Positions 1-10,143 of a stretch of 64,000 nt of DNA are shown here, in pieces; within the stretch, counting starts at the first letter, position 1; each line of letters begins with the position of its first letter. The translations under genes were made by a program, and so were the position numbers. The notes beneath the pieces were generated by a model. The model was not told the DNA's origin. It ran no database searches and saw only the letters and a program-made list of their open reading frames with translations. Source of the DNA: Gerris lacustris (Eukaryota; Arthropoda; Insecta; Hemiptera; Gerridae); NCBI GenBank assembly GCA_951217055.1, contig OX578279.1:28794173-28858172 (forward strand). Reading direction: 5' to 3'.

Positions 1-1054
1 ATGACTTGTGTATACTTAGAGTCTATTAATAATCATCACCGCATCAATAGATGTGTAAAATTACTGTTATTTTAGGGAAATAATGAAGTTAAGGGAACAA
101 TGTACAATGTTTAATAAATAACATTAATTATCAGTCATTTTTGTTTTTACTTATTATTATTATTATTGTTGTTTTATGCTTTAATAATATCAAAAGCGCG
201 TTATCAAATGTCTACAGCCAAGAGTGGGCGTTGGTTAGTGAGTAAGTAAATGTTTTGTCTTTAATAACCAATTAACCTTGGCGTTAAAATAAATTCTTCC
301 CTTCTGTATTAATATAATTATCTACTTTTTGATCAGTTCTAAAAATGTACTAATCTACAATAACAATCCATTGTAACGTAAATGACAATAAAACAATATA
401 CAGAAGTAGTAAATGTTAATCTACTTAACCTATATTTATTTGCAGTAGTAATAAACAGCTGATGAAAAACAATAATAATAAAAATGTGGCGTAAATTGAA
501 TGTTTTTATTTTATGTCATTACCTACGTTTAATATTGGGTATTGCGCAATTGTTTATTGTTCATTATACTATTCTATAAAGGTGCTATAAGTAGAGGAGG
601 TTCTCTTTTCTTCGATACTTGGTAAAAATTAACTATTGGTGATAAATCTGATATAATAGCTAATAAAGGATGGAAGGTTTTTTTTTTTTAAATAGTGATG
701 TACGCTCCGCTTTAAGAAGTTGTTTGCCTGAAAAAATGTCCTCTTACTAGAATTGTGTTTGGGGCAAGTGCCCAAAGGTACATAACTGTCCTAGTTAAAT
801 GATAATGGTCGATTTCATTAATTATTATTATAAGGCCGTCTTTGCCTTTGCTAACATTGAGATGTCTAGTTACATTTGTTTTTAAAGGTAACAGCTACAA
901 GTTTCTCCGCGAATACATTTCTCCTCATTTTACCCTGTGACTTTAATGGCAACATTTTCAACAGACTTTACTTGCTATTCACTGCTTTTGTCGTTAAACC
1001 GTTGACTAGACAAAAGGTATTATAAACTGCAGATACTATTTTTAAAATGTATCC
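1..1054. other. AT-rich non-coding DNA
   Basis: No reading frame with recognisable protein features on either strand. There are short A/T simple runs (for example the TTATTATTATTATT stretch near 150) but no terminal repeats or RNA gene that I can support. Confidence 0.6.
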
Positions 1055-1233
1055 TACGTGAAGTCGTTGGTGCGAGATCTCACCTTAGGTTTTCTTGCTC
1101 GGGTTCCAACATTCATTAATTTTCCTTCTTAAATGAGAGCTGCTTTCAGCTCAATGTTTTATTAGGGTCCAACCCTTCATCATTCACTCGGAGGGATTGG
1201 TTAGGTGTAGGGCTGTCTAAAGGCAAGCCTCTC

Positions 1234-1443
1234 TTAGAAGGATTCTATGTTGCGTGGTGTAAATGGCTTGTGCTTAATAATGCAGGCGGTCCGGGTTCCC
1301 TCCACCTCCTCTTGGGCCTCATTTTGTTCCTTTATTACTTGTTTAACACCGTCAGGGAAATCGAAAGATGTTATTTCTCTCTGATATACGCTTGAATTAC
1401 TATGCTCCGTTTCCCTACTAATGCAAAGGGTTTTTTGTATAAA
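1234..1443 (-). CDS. Possible terminal exon of an unidentified gene
   Basis: On the minus strand a 70-codon frame, including its stop at 1234-1236, follows a good splice-acceptor context: a pyrimidine-rich tract ending in TTAG whose AG lies at 1444-1445. The peptide is mixed and hydrophilic (it contains SFDFPDGVKQVIKEQNE, then EEVEGTRTACIIKHKPF) and ends PRNIESF. An AATAAA signal on the same strand (1158-1163) follows about 70 bases after the stop, as expected for a last exon. GC is higher than in the flanks. I do not recognise the protein, and there is no upstream exon in the window to join to it (the gene would start to the right on the + axis or across a long intron). It could instead be part of an old transposon. 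The signals are seen directly; the gene itself is inferred. Confidence 0.3.
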   Translation of the reverse strand, partial: FIQKTLCISRETEHSNSSVYQREITSFDFPDGVKQVIKEQNEAQEEVEGTRTACIIKHKPFTPRNIESF

Positions 1444-2286
1444 CTAACGAAGAGTAGAAAAGAAAATAATAATTAATTGAGCCAAGATTCAAAACTATAC
1501 CGTTCTGGTGACTTCTTAATTTTTTTCAATAAAGTAGTAACATCTCAAGTCTTGGGTGTGGCTGGACTCCTGGTAATTCTCTCTCCACCAAGACCAAGGT
1601 AAATTTAATATCAAGAGTGGTTTCTACATTTGACTCCACAATGAAGTACCCAAACGCGATAAGACGGTGAGAAAAACAACTTAATAGTAGAAAATAGCAA
1701 GAAAAAAGGACCATCTAATTACGTTTTATGCCAAAATGGATCATACTTTACGACGAGAGATGAAAGTATATGGATATTGCTAATAAAAAAGCAGACAAAT
1801 AGCTTATTGTAATAAATTAAATAGCCACATCAAGTAAAAATGGACACTTAAAACACAACACCTGTTCTTGGTTTCTACCTCTAACATTTGTATCATCGGT
1901 GACTTTAACATCAACTAAAGTGAACGTTATAAATTCACTGGAAATCGACAAAGCACTTTAGTAAAACAAAAAAACGATAATATTAAAACATTAATATAAA
2001 CTTAATTAAAGTTTTTATTAATTGCCCTTCTTGCTTCTGCTAATTGCTTTCTTTATGATTACTATTTAGAAATATGTAAACTTAACAATTAATAATTTAT
2101 TTTTATTACTTATCTTGATTACATGGAATTTAATGAACGATCGATAACCAACTTTTTTAATTTATTAAAAATGTATACTTTACTTATGTGATTACAATTA
2201 TCGGAATTTTAATTTTTACTATTCATCTTATTATTTATCATTGTTATTATAATTATCATTATGTCAATTTGTTTTTTATTATGATA
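1444..2286. other. AT-rich non-coding DNA
   Basis: Mostly A/T-rich sequence with TTATTATTATT-type runs near 2225-2270. No coding or element structure seen. Confidence 0.55.
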
Positions 2287-3335
2287 CTAGCTGGGTACTC
2301 GTGCTTCGCTACGGAGTGTTATTATAATTTGATAAGTTTATAAACAACCATAAAGAAACATATAAATTATTTTACTATGCGAGAATATCTAGATTCTATC
2401 CCTCCCACTTATTTCTATACCCCCTTCTCTTTGATAAGATAATTTGCAAATATCCTAACCCCCCCCCCCCTAAATGAAAATATGAGAAAACTGTACATAA
2501 GAACAATTACTGTACTCTTAAAGAGCTTTTGCATCATGAAGGGTATTCATTACATTGACCCCGTATTCATTACTTGTACCGTACCCCTGTGTACCAAATT
2601 TAAATTTCGAAAGTTCGTGTAGGCAGTGATTTCCCCCTTGCTTTGAAGGTCAAGTGTGCAAATTTTCATCGAGATCGGACTAAAACTGTAGATTTGTATA
2701 AGGAACATACACACAACATATACGTTGATTTTTATATATAGGTATAACTATAAATTTCCATTTAAAAATTCCAAAATAAAAATTTACATAACAATTACTT
2801 TTCTCTTAAAGTGCTTCAACGATATGCATTATATGAAGGGTATCCATTACTTTGACATTTACCCCGTACCTCTTTGTACCAAAATTTAAATTTCGAAAAT
2901 TCATGTAGACAGTGACCTCCCCCTTGCTTTGAAGTAAAAGTGTGCAAATATTCATCAAATTGGGATAAAACTGCAGATTTGTATAAAAGATACCGTAATA
3001 CAGACAGTCTTCTTTTTATATAAGATATAGCTATATTTTTCCATTTTACTCCCTCCTAAATGAAAATATGACAAACTGTACATGACAACAATTAATGTAA
3101 TCTTAAAGAGCTTTTCAACGATATGCGTCATAAAGGGTATTCATTACTTTGACCCCGTATTCATTACTTGTACAAAGAACCGCGCCGTACCGTGTGTAAA
3201 ATTTAAATTTAGATAACTCATGTAGACAGTGTTTTCCCCTTTCTTTAAAGGTTAAGTGTGTAAATTTTCATTAAGATCGGACTAAAACTGTAGATTTGTA
3301 TAAAGAACAAACATACATACACACATACGTTGACT
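2287..3335 (-). mobile_element. Helitron-like element, 3' portion with tandem units
   Basis: This is a reverse-orientation relative of the element at 37082-38731. Read on the minus strand it ends in GAGTACCCAGCTAG followed by T, the Helitron CTAG-T end. A short hairpin precedes the end (CCGTAGCGAAGCACG). Three tandem units can be followed (about 2460-2760, 2770-3005, 3010-3330). Each carries the block describing a 'TACAGTTTTAGTCCGATC' start and a 'TTAAGAG...GTAATTGTTGTTATGTAC' end. There is no Rep/helicase coding, so it is non-autonomous. The 5' TC end is absent: the copy stops at the TTAA palindrome that begins at 3336. The Helitron assignment rests on terminal structure only. Confidence 0.6.
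2459..2470 (+). repeat. Poly(C) tract inside the Helitron copy
   Basis: Twelve consecutive C. The matching place in the other Helitron copy (38547-38557) also has a long G/C homopolymer in the opposite orientation. Confidence 0.9.
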
Positions 3336-3692
3336 TTAAGGCTCTACCGCTCTTTGAGGTTAGAAAAATCATTAAATTGAACATTTTATTGGTTCTAAGC
3401 AAGATATCAAAAATCTAATCACAGGCTTCATTCCTAATTTTAATTCTGCACAATTTGAGCCCTATTTCAACTTCCTATGATAAATAGTACAGGCGCCATT
3501 TCAATACAACGATAAAACTCGTATTAAAATGGCGCCTGTACTATTTATCATAGGAAGTTGAAATAGGGCTCAAATTGTGCAGAATTAAAATTAGGAATGA
3601 AGCCTGTGATTAGATTTTTGATATCTTGCTTAGAACCAGTATAATTTTAATTTTACTGTTTTTCCTAACCTCAAAGGGCGGTAGAGCCTTAA
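3336..3692. mobile_element. Palindromic MITE flanked by TTAA
   Basis: Two arms of roughly 160 bp are near-perfect inverted copies meeting around 3512. The outer ends are GGCTCTACCGC at 3340 and its complement ending at 3688. Both sides are flanked by TTAA (3336-3339 and 3689-3692), the target duplication typical of piggyBac-type elements. No coding capacity. The TTAA and the inverted arms are seen directly; the superfamily is inferred, because the tips do not obviously match the usual CCC...GGG piggyBac ends. Confidence 0.7.
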
Positions 3693-5160
3693 GTAAGTAA
3701 TTAAGTGATTTTTTTTTTATTTGATTTGATTCAAAACATATTATACAACATATTACAAAGAATAAAACAAACAAAAAATATACATAATTTAATAATAGTA
3801 TTTTACAGATATTTAAAATATACATATATGTTTGTAAAATCAAAGAGCCTCCAAGAAGGAAAACCTTGAAACAGGAGGCTAACTCTTGTTATATATACTT
3901 TTATATATGTATATATAGATTGTTAATTTATTCCAAATTGCTCTTTTTAAAAATTTCTTGTTACTCATGTGTAAAATTATTGTTGTTACAAAAGAAAAAA
4001 ATAAATTTGTATATAGTCGTAAACTTTATAAATTTAATATTCCATTGGTTATAGAAATTATCAGAGTGTTTGTTTGTGGTATAATCTTTAGTACCGATTT
4101 ATTCTAGACAATTATTCTTAACATTTTTCGAACATGTTTGATTTTCATTAATATTAAGCTACATCCATTACTGTTATGCATCCTGTAAGTATAAATTTTA
4201 AAGTATGTTTAATAACACTAGCCTATTAGTTATTAAGCTTACTTTAATACAAAAATGAACCCCTGTTCACAGATAATTAATTTGTTTTAGAAGACATGCA
4301 TAGTTCAATAATAAACTTAGGCATTTCCAAATAGGTTTAAAAAGTAATTTGTTTTAATAAAACTTTTACCCGGGGAGTGGTTTTACCGAAATATATTTTT
4401 AGAAGCCTTACAGTGTTACGCTTTCATCAACTCATTCAGAAAATATAAAAAGTTGTCAAACTTTTTCTCCATCTCTCTGAAGCATGAAAAGTATTTTATC
4501 AAAATATAGGGAAAGCAAATATCAGGCCTTCATGAAACGTTTAGAATATCCTACTTTAGACCCTAAGTCCTGTTGTTGCCGATAACTGCATTGTCCGATT
4601 AATAACTTGCAGACCATAGTATACGTTTATTGCAAAAGTTTTAAGTGCGCCGCCTCCCTTTAACTTCCTCATTTGACCTGGGGTCGGCTTTCTACTGCTA
4701 AATGTTGATCGTTTGTTATCCCTTTACTACTTCCTCTGAAAGTATTCCCCTCCTAATGAAAGTACACATTGACAAGACCATGACCATTTCTATGCTCCAG
4801 AGGAAGGGATATATTTTCCTATTAGGGAAATAGGCTTTAGCAAACCCTTAAATGGTTCGGGGATGGAAGTAAATATAAAGCCAGTCGATATAAATTCCTG
4901 GTTCAAATCCCTCAGCTATCGTTGAGGTTGCGGAGAAATAGAAATTAATTATCGTATAGCCAAATTATTATGGATACTATACTTTGTTTATTTAAGCCGG
5001 ATAATCAATTTTTATTTTAAGAAAGTCATATTGTTGTTTGAATCCAAACCTGTGATCGAGAAAAAATATTAGCTCTAGATTTGTTTTTTCTACTATTTCA
5101 CCCTAAATTCTTCACGATCTCCTTCCGCTTACATTTGCTTGTCTCTATATAAAAAAGTTA
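3693..5160. other. AT-rich non-coding DNA with one hairpin
   Basis: No supported gene. At 3846-3880 there is a two-part hairpin: AGCCTCC pairs with GGAGGCT, and inside it AAGG-AAAA-CCTT forms a second stem. At 4900-4910 the sequence GGTTCAAATCC matches a tRNA B-box, but no A-box or cloverleaf surrounds it. Confidence 0.5.
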
Positions 5161-5174
5161 TATACGTTATAGCT

Positions 5175-5360
5175 CATTTACCCATGGTCACTCGCTGACA
5201 TTTGCAAATGGCATTCGTACGTTCGTCCCAAGAACGCGAATAACCGTTTTCACAACCGCCGAGTTTTTGTTTCGTCGATACAAGCCTTTGACTCGTGACC
5301 AAAGAAACGCTTCCAGCGGGAGTACCTCGAGCTGTAAGGTGAAAAACGAGGTGAATGGTG
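5175..5360 (+). other. CpG-richer, exon-like open stretch
   Basis: A frame without stops runs through roughly 60 codons and contains THGHSLTFANGIRTF and RRYKPLTRDQRNAS. It reaches a strong donor-like site (AATG|GTGAGTG near 5357) shortly before its stop. GC and CpG content are clearly above the surroundings. No family is recognised and no ATG begins the frame. It could be an exon, a promoter-proximal CpG-rich segment or part of an unknown repeat. Confidence 0.15.
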
Positions 5361-6504
5361 AGTGAACTGATTACACATTTGCCCCGTCATTTCGCCTTTC
5401 GACTTGCAATTCATGCGAATGTGTAAATGCGCTTTTATAAAAGGAAGGTTAGGATGAGTGAAAAGACTTATTGCAATGGTATGCTATCGATCCGGAAACA
5501 AGGAAAAAAGAAAAAAAAACAAAAATAAACTTATACATCAACATACTTCTTTTAATTATAAAGCTTCATAGTTTGTGTCCTAATTTCGTTTTTTTAGTAC
5601 CTTTATTTATATTTATTTAAAAACTGAAGTTTTTCTTTATTTCGTTTTTTCTCTTGCTTTTTTCCGTAGAGGTTCTATTCCCTTGTTAAATAATGTATAC
5701 AAATGACATGCCATTTTTTAAATTTAGTACAATGTAAGCTTGTTATTCGTGTAGCCAGAGTCTAGTTTCTGGTCGATATAGGGCGGGTTAACTAGACCCA
5801 TGTCTAACTCAGTGATCTCAAAAACCACTTCGACCCTTGTTATTGTTTAGTCTCTAGTTACCTATATTAACATATTCTAATTTATTATAAACGTTTAATA
5901 TTGACCACTTGATTTACTATGTAATTCAATTTATACCTGTAATATTAATTTCTTTGTAGCTTATTAATGTCTGTACAATAGTTTTTATTTATTAACTAAC
6001 TAACACTACTTGGGAAATTATTGATCTACGGCTTTATCTGTGTAATGTAAACACCTTTAACAGAAAATACTGCAAGAGCTTAGTGCCAACTAAAGTTAAT
6101 AATGCGAGAACTAAAAACTAGTGCTTCCTCAGACGCATATATGTTATAATTTGGTTATGAAAATAATCTTAGTTTCTATGTATTTATTATTTTTACGTCC
6201 CAAACACAAATAATTAGGTTATTGCAAGGCTCCGTATACTTTACTCATTTACTCGATTTAATCATTAGTGTAAAAAATGTCACCTTTCTAAGATTGGAAC
6301 CTGATATGTCAGTGTTGGGACTGCACTTTAACCATTCGGCTGAGCCAATCCAAAGTATCCTTGATGGTGCAGTATTGTATTTTATTGTTAGTGTGTTATT
6401 ACTCTTGTTGAAAAGTTTTGAAGTTACCAAAGTGTTAAAAATTGTTTTTGAAAGTTATTCTTACTTTTATCAAAAAATGCGCTTTTCTTTAGTTCCTAGC
6501 TCTT
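5361..6504. other. AT-rich non-coding DNA
   Basis: No coding, RNA or element structure that I can support. Confidence 0.5.
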
Positions 6505-6692
6505 ATAACTTACTTACTTCCAGAGTCAGCCCGAAGTGGGATTTGGCTTCCCTTGTCACGCCTCTATTCATTTTTTTTTTTTTCGTCTTCTTCTGCCAGT
6601 TCCTGATTCTTAAGAATTTTTATATCTTTTCCTACATCTTCTATCCAAGGTTTTCTCGGCCTTTTTCTTCTTCGTGTTTCGTATGGCTGAAT
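6505..6692 (-). pseudogene. 3' tail of an RTE-like LINE reverse transcriptase
   Basis: The minus strand encodes RRRKRPRKPWIEDVGKDIK followed by ILKNQELAEEDEKKKK and a stop. This matches the basic, Trp-containing C-terminal end of LINE (RTE/CR1-type) polyproteins, where an RGRPRKxWxEDV motif is usual. The run of 12 A in the coding strand is probably a slippage site. A second frame after it reads FGLTLEVSKL, and the fragment ends in short AAGT-like direct repeats, typical of a LINE 3' tail. The rest of the LINE is missing. The family call is inferred from the motif. Confidence 0.55.
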
Positions 6693-7340
6693 ATTTTCAG
6701 TATTCAATTATCACCCAATCTCTAGACATACCCTGCCTATCCTAGTTTTAATAATTTAATTCCTGTAGCAATCTATTTATCAATACTTTATCTTACCTTT
6801 AAGTACCTCGATATTTGCTAGTACTAAAGATTACTGGACCGGTTCCTGTTTTAGAGTGTAATTTTTAACTTTGTTATTTCGTTAGTACTTAAAGTTCACT
6901 TTATTTTAAACCAAAATAGGTTGGTTGGTAATATTTTATTACAGTTAATATAATAATTAACAATTATTATATTAATAATTATTACAGAATTACTATACAT
7001 TCAATTTTACTCTTACGTGTTACATACTCTAGACATAACTAACTGATACCCTAAAATAATAAGCACATCCCACATCCAAACTATAACAATAAATGTGTTT
7101 GTGGCTTTTTGTATCTTTTAACTATTTTCAGATTAAACCTCCCCACATTGTGGTATTTCTTTAACTAAATAATTGTTTCGAATTAATGATTAGATTGCAG
7201 TAAATAAAAATAAAATATATTTAATTGAGCTGAGCGAAGCGAAGCTCTTATACTAAACTTTGCATTTGGTCGGACACATACTCCTCCTGAACGGCTGAAC
7301 CGATCCGCACTAAATTCGGAACGGTCATAGTGACCAACCA
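6693..7340. other. AT-rich non-coding DNA
   Basis: Contains a strong A/T hairpin at about 6949-6980 (TAATATAATAATTAAC and its complement). No gene seen. Confidence 0.5.
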
Positions 7341-7344
7341 GAGG

Positions 7345-7510
7345 AAGGTATTATAAATGAATTGGTACACAGAGGTATAGAGTACAAAAGTTAAAATAGT
7401 ATATGATCTTCATGATGCATGTCGTTGGAAAGCTCTTTAAGAGTACCTACTGTTATTGTTGGTATGTTCACTTTTGTAATATTTTCATTTAAGAGGGGGG
7501 TAAAATAGAA
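7345..7510 (+). repeat. Single diverged Helitron tandem unit
   Basis: Shares in order the blocks GGTACACAGAGGTA, CTTCATGATGCATGTCGTTG, AAAGCTCTTTAAGAGTAC and TTTAAGAGGGGGGTAAAAT with the units inside 37082-38731. No Helitron end is visible, so this is a fragment. Confidence 0.6.
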
Positions 7511-7899
7511 AAACAGGAAAAAAAATGCTTTTTAATGAAAAATTTGAAATATTAATATTTTTTATTCTATTTCAGCTGTTTATAAATAAAAATGTTTAAG
7601 ATTAAAATGCACGCTCAGCTCAAAATTGCAAGCAGACAACTGCATTGCACACCTTGTAATAAATAACATATTTAAAAAGTTTGATGACACGGTTTATTAG
7701 ATAGATAGATGGATTTTGTAATTTTGTAAAACTTATCACTGATTATTGTATTATCGGAAATACTTCATCTGCGCAAGTTTCAGCTTTCTAGGTAGTAAGG
7801 AAGTGGGCCAAATTTAGGTTACAAATTAGGTTAAGATTTGGAGATAAAAACAAAACAAATGAAATGAGAGCTTGTAGGTAATAGCTATTTACGTACCTA

Positions 7900-7992
7900 G
7901 AGCAGTAAGGGCGTTATTACAGGCCGAGGGCGAAGTTTGAAAGCACGAGTGCGTTTAACGCCCGAGGCCTGTCATGTCGCTTACTGCTTGTT
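7900..7992. repeat. Imperfect inverted repeat
   Basis: AGCAGTAAGGGCGTTATTAC followed by AGGCCGAGGGCG is mirrored by CGCCCGAGGCCTGTC and GCTTACTGCTT. It is GC-rich against an AT-rich background and probably a terminus or fold-back of an unidentified element. A poly(C) tract (8011-8023) lies just to the right. Confidence 0.5.
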
Positions 7993-9372
7993 GTGCGTAC
8001 ACTATTTTATCCCCCCCCCCCCCGCCACATGTAAACTAATTACTAAACATGCAAACTATTTTGCCGTAATCTTCAAAACAATAAATGTATATTAAGGTTA
8101 CATCAGTACCAAAACAAACCGCAGTTATAAAAATATTGATTGTTACTAATTGAACAGCTGACGCTGAGAACTACTAGCGCTTCCTGCACGCCGCGGCCCG
8201 GCCAGGAAACGGCCGCTTCTCGAACTACTAGTGGTCCTGTAAAGATAAAGCATGCATTTTTACAGGCCCCAGGGATGTAAAATGGAACTTTACCGGCCGC
8301 TCAGGATAGGAATGTTTACAAGTGGAGGACGATAAATTATATTATACGTTTTATGCTATAAATCCTTTTTATTTATGCATTTGGTTCTAACAGCCATTGG
8401 CTCTGCCGTAGGTTTATAAAATTACGTTTAATAAGTTTTTACCAGCTACGTCGTTATGTGTGTGTTAGAGTGTGTGACCAAACAATTTGATATAATATTT
8501 TTGTATTGGTAAAGAGTCTATGAGTTAAGTTTTAGTTCGATTGGATGAATGGAAGAGGGTTATAATTAGCCCTCCAAAGATTTGGACTATAGACGAAAGC
8601 CCCCGACAAACAGACATACAAACAAAATCGAAATTAAAGGATTTTTAAAAAAAGGCTGACTCTCAAACGAATATTATAATTTTTTTATATGGTACTGGTT
8701 TCTTGAAAATAAAACGGTCTCTTGTTATCTACCTATGTTACCACGAGCGTGAAGGTGTTTCCAATCCAAACGGCACCATTAAGAATATTATTAATTATGT
8801 TTCTACTAAATTAACTTCTAAAATTATACTAATTCTATTGGGTATTTCCAAGTGAATTTGTGGTCGATATTCGTACATAAAGATCATAATTGTTGTTTGC
8901 TAAGTTCACCCAAAACTATTAGGTATCTTATAACTTAACTTATAAGTCTTATCAAATATGATAAGTGGTTTAAATAGGACCCAATATTAAGTCAATATTG
9001 AGAATGTCCAGCATTGTGCTTTGTAACTTCCTGATGTAAATTAAATTTTATTTATGATCACAAATCATAATAAATGGTAAATTTAATTCCTATTGTAATG
9101 TAAATTGAAAAAGGTATTTCTTGAATACCTTTAATAATTATTATAATAATAGTTTCTCATTCAAATAAGCTATTAATATTCACGCCTTTGTGAAGAAAAT
9201 GTGATTATTATTTAAACGATTATCATTATTCTTTATGAGCTTCGTTTAGCTTAACGTAGACAGAAGATAGGAGAGATAAAACACCAACAATATTTAAAAG
9301 TGAAATTCCGATGCGTTCGCTGCTTCAACCTCTCACACGATAGTTATTATTTGCATTAGTTTATAATATTTA
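7993..9372. other. Non-coding DNA with GC-rich islet
   Basis: Poly(C) at 8011-8023 and a GC-rich islet at about 8160-8310 (it includes GCACGCCGCGGCCCGGCC). The islet is probably part of an unidentified repeat. No coding region supported. Confidence 0.45.
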
Positions 9373-9440
9373 CTTTTGCTTCCGGCTTACCGATGGCCAC
9401 GAAGCAATAAAGCATTGAGATCATTCTAAAATGTTTTCGA
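9373..9440 (-). repeat. RepA fragment
   Basis: TTTTGCTTCCGGCTTACCGA matches the end of the RepA family seen in full at 33841-34265. Only the end is present. Confidence 0.35.
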
Positions 9441-9546
9441 TATCCAGAATAAAATGTGAAATATAAAATCACAGCTTTAGCTCTTTAAGCTGAATACTTT
9501 GTGCTTTTCTTATGTGAAGGACTCTCAAACTAGCTTTAACATAAAC

Positions 9547-9557
9547 CTACCTAATTA
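9547..9557 (+). repeat. PLE target-site duplication, left copy
   Basis: CTACCTAATTA is repeated exactly at 12495-12505 and brackets the PLE. Confidence 0.75.
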
Positions 9558-9585
9558 AGGAGAGAAGGAGATTTGTTGGAATAAA
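9558..9585 (-). repeat. PLE 28-bp terminal inverted repeat, 3' copy
   Basis: Matches 12436-12463 in inverted orientation over 28 bases with no mismatch seen. Confidence 0.8.
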
Positions 9586-9622
9586 AGTCCGATAGATGTA
9601 GTTATGTTTTTATTTTCAAAGC

Positions 9623-9651
9623 TTTCGCTCAGGGAGCCTGAGCTTCATCAG
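9623..9651 (-). ncRNA. Hammerhead-ribozyme-like core in PLE
   Basis: On the minus strand CTGATGA (9651-9645) is followed by one A, a perfect 7-bp hairpin (GCTCAGG, loop CTC, CCTGAGC) and GAAA (9626-9623). This is the conserved core order of a hammerhead ribozyme (CUGAUGA, stem II, GAAA), and hammerheads are known from PLE terminal regions. The extra A between the core and stem II is non-canonical, and I could not identify matching stems I and III with an NUH cleavage site in a monomer, so activity is uncertain. It may need a tandem or partner copy. Confidence 0.4.
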
Positions 9652-10143
9652 TGATCTACAAATAAGAATTAGAAACTAATAACAATTGAAAAATATAAAA
9701 ATATATATATAAATATGAGAAATATAAATGTAATAACGTTAGTACTGAAAAAAACATACCAAATAAGGTGTAACAATAGTATAAACTCTAAAATTGACAG
9801 CATACTGTAGAGCACGTAATTATAGTTATTATAAATTATAACATAATTTAACAATTTATCAAGAAATATGAAAAATACTTGAAAAAACGGTATAATTTTA
9901 AAAAATGTTAGATTACACATAATGTCTATTGAGGTGAATGAGTAAGGTGTGGAAAAACAGGTAGACTAAATAGGTAAGGAAAGTGGAGGGGATTTACTGG
10001 GGTTTTACTCCCGGGAGGTTAAGGAACTAGAGGAAAGACCAAGTGCCGGTGGGATTAAAATCTAAAGGATCAAAGGGAAAACAATAACGGGTAAAAAATA
10101 ACGAGAAAGGAAGCAATCCTTTATGTTATAAACATAAAGTGAA

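Noticed and set aside
4900..4910. tRNA B-box-like GGTTCAAATCC
   Set aside because: No A-box at the right distance and no cloverleaf.
6222..6725. 167-codon + strand frame
   Set aside because: Its right half is antisense to a LINE tail; the rest is hydrophobic T-rich chance sequence.
9555..9670. Complete canonical hammerhead with stems I and III
   Set aside because: Only the core and stem II could be drawn; no NUH site with a matching stem I partner was found.
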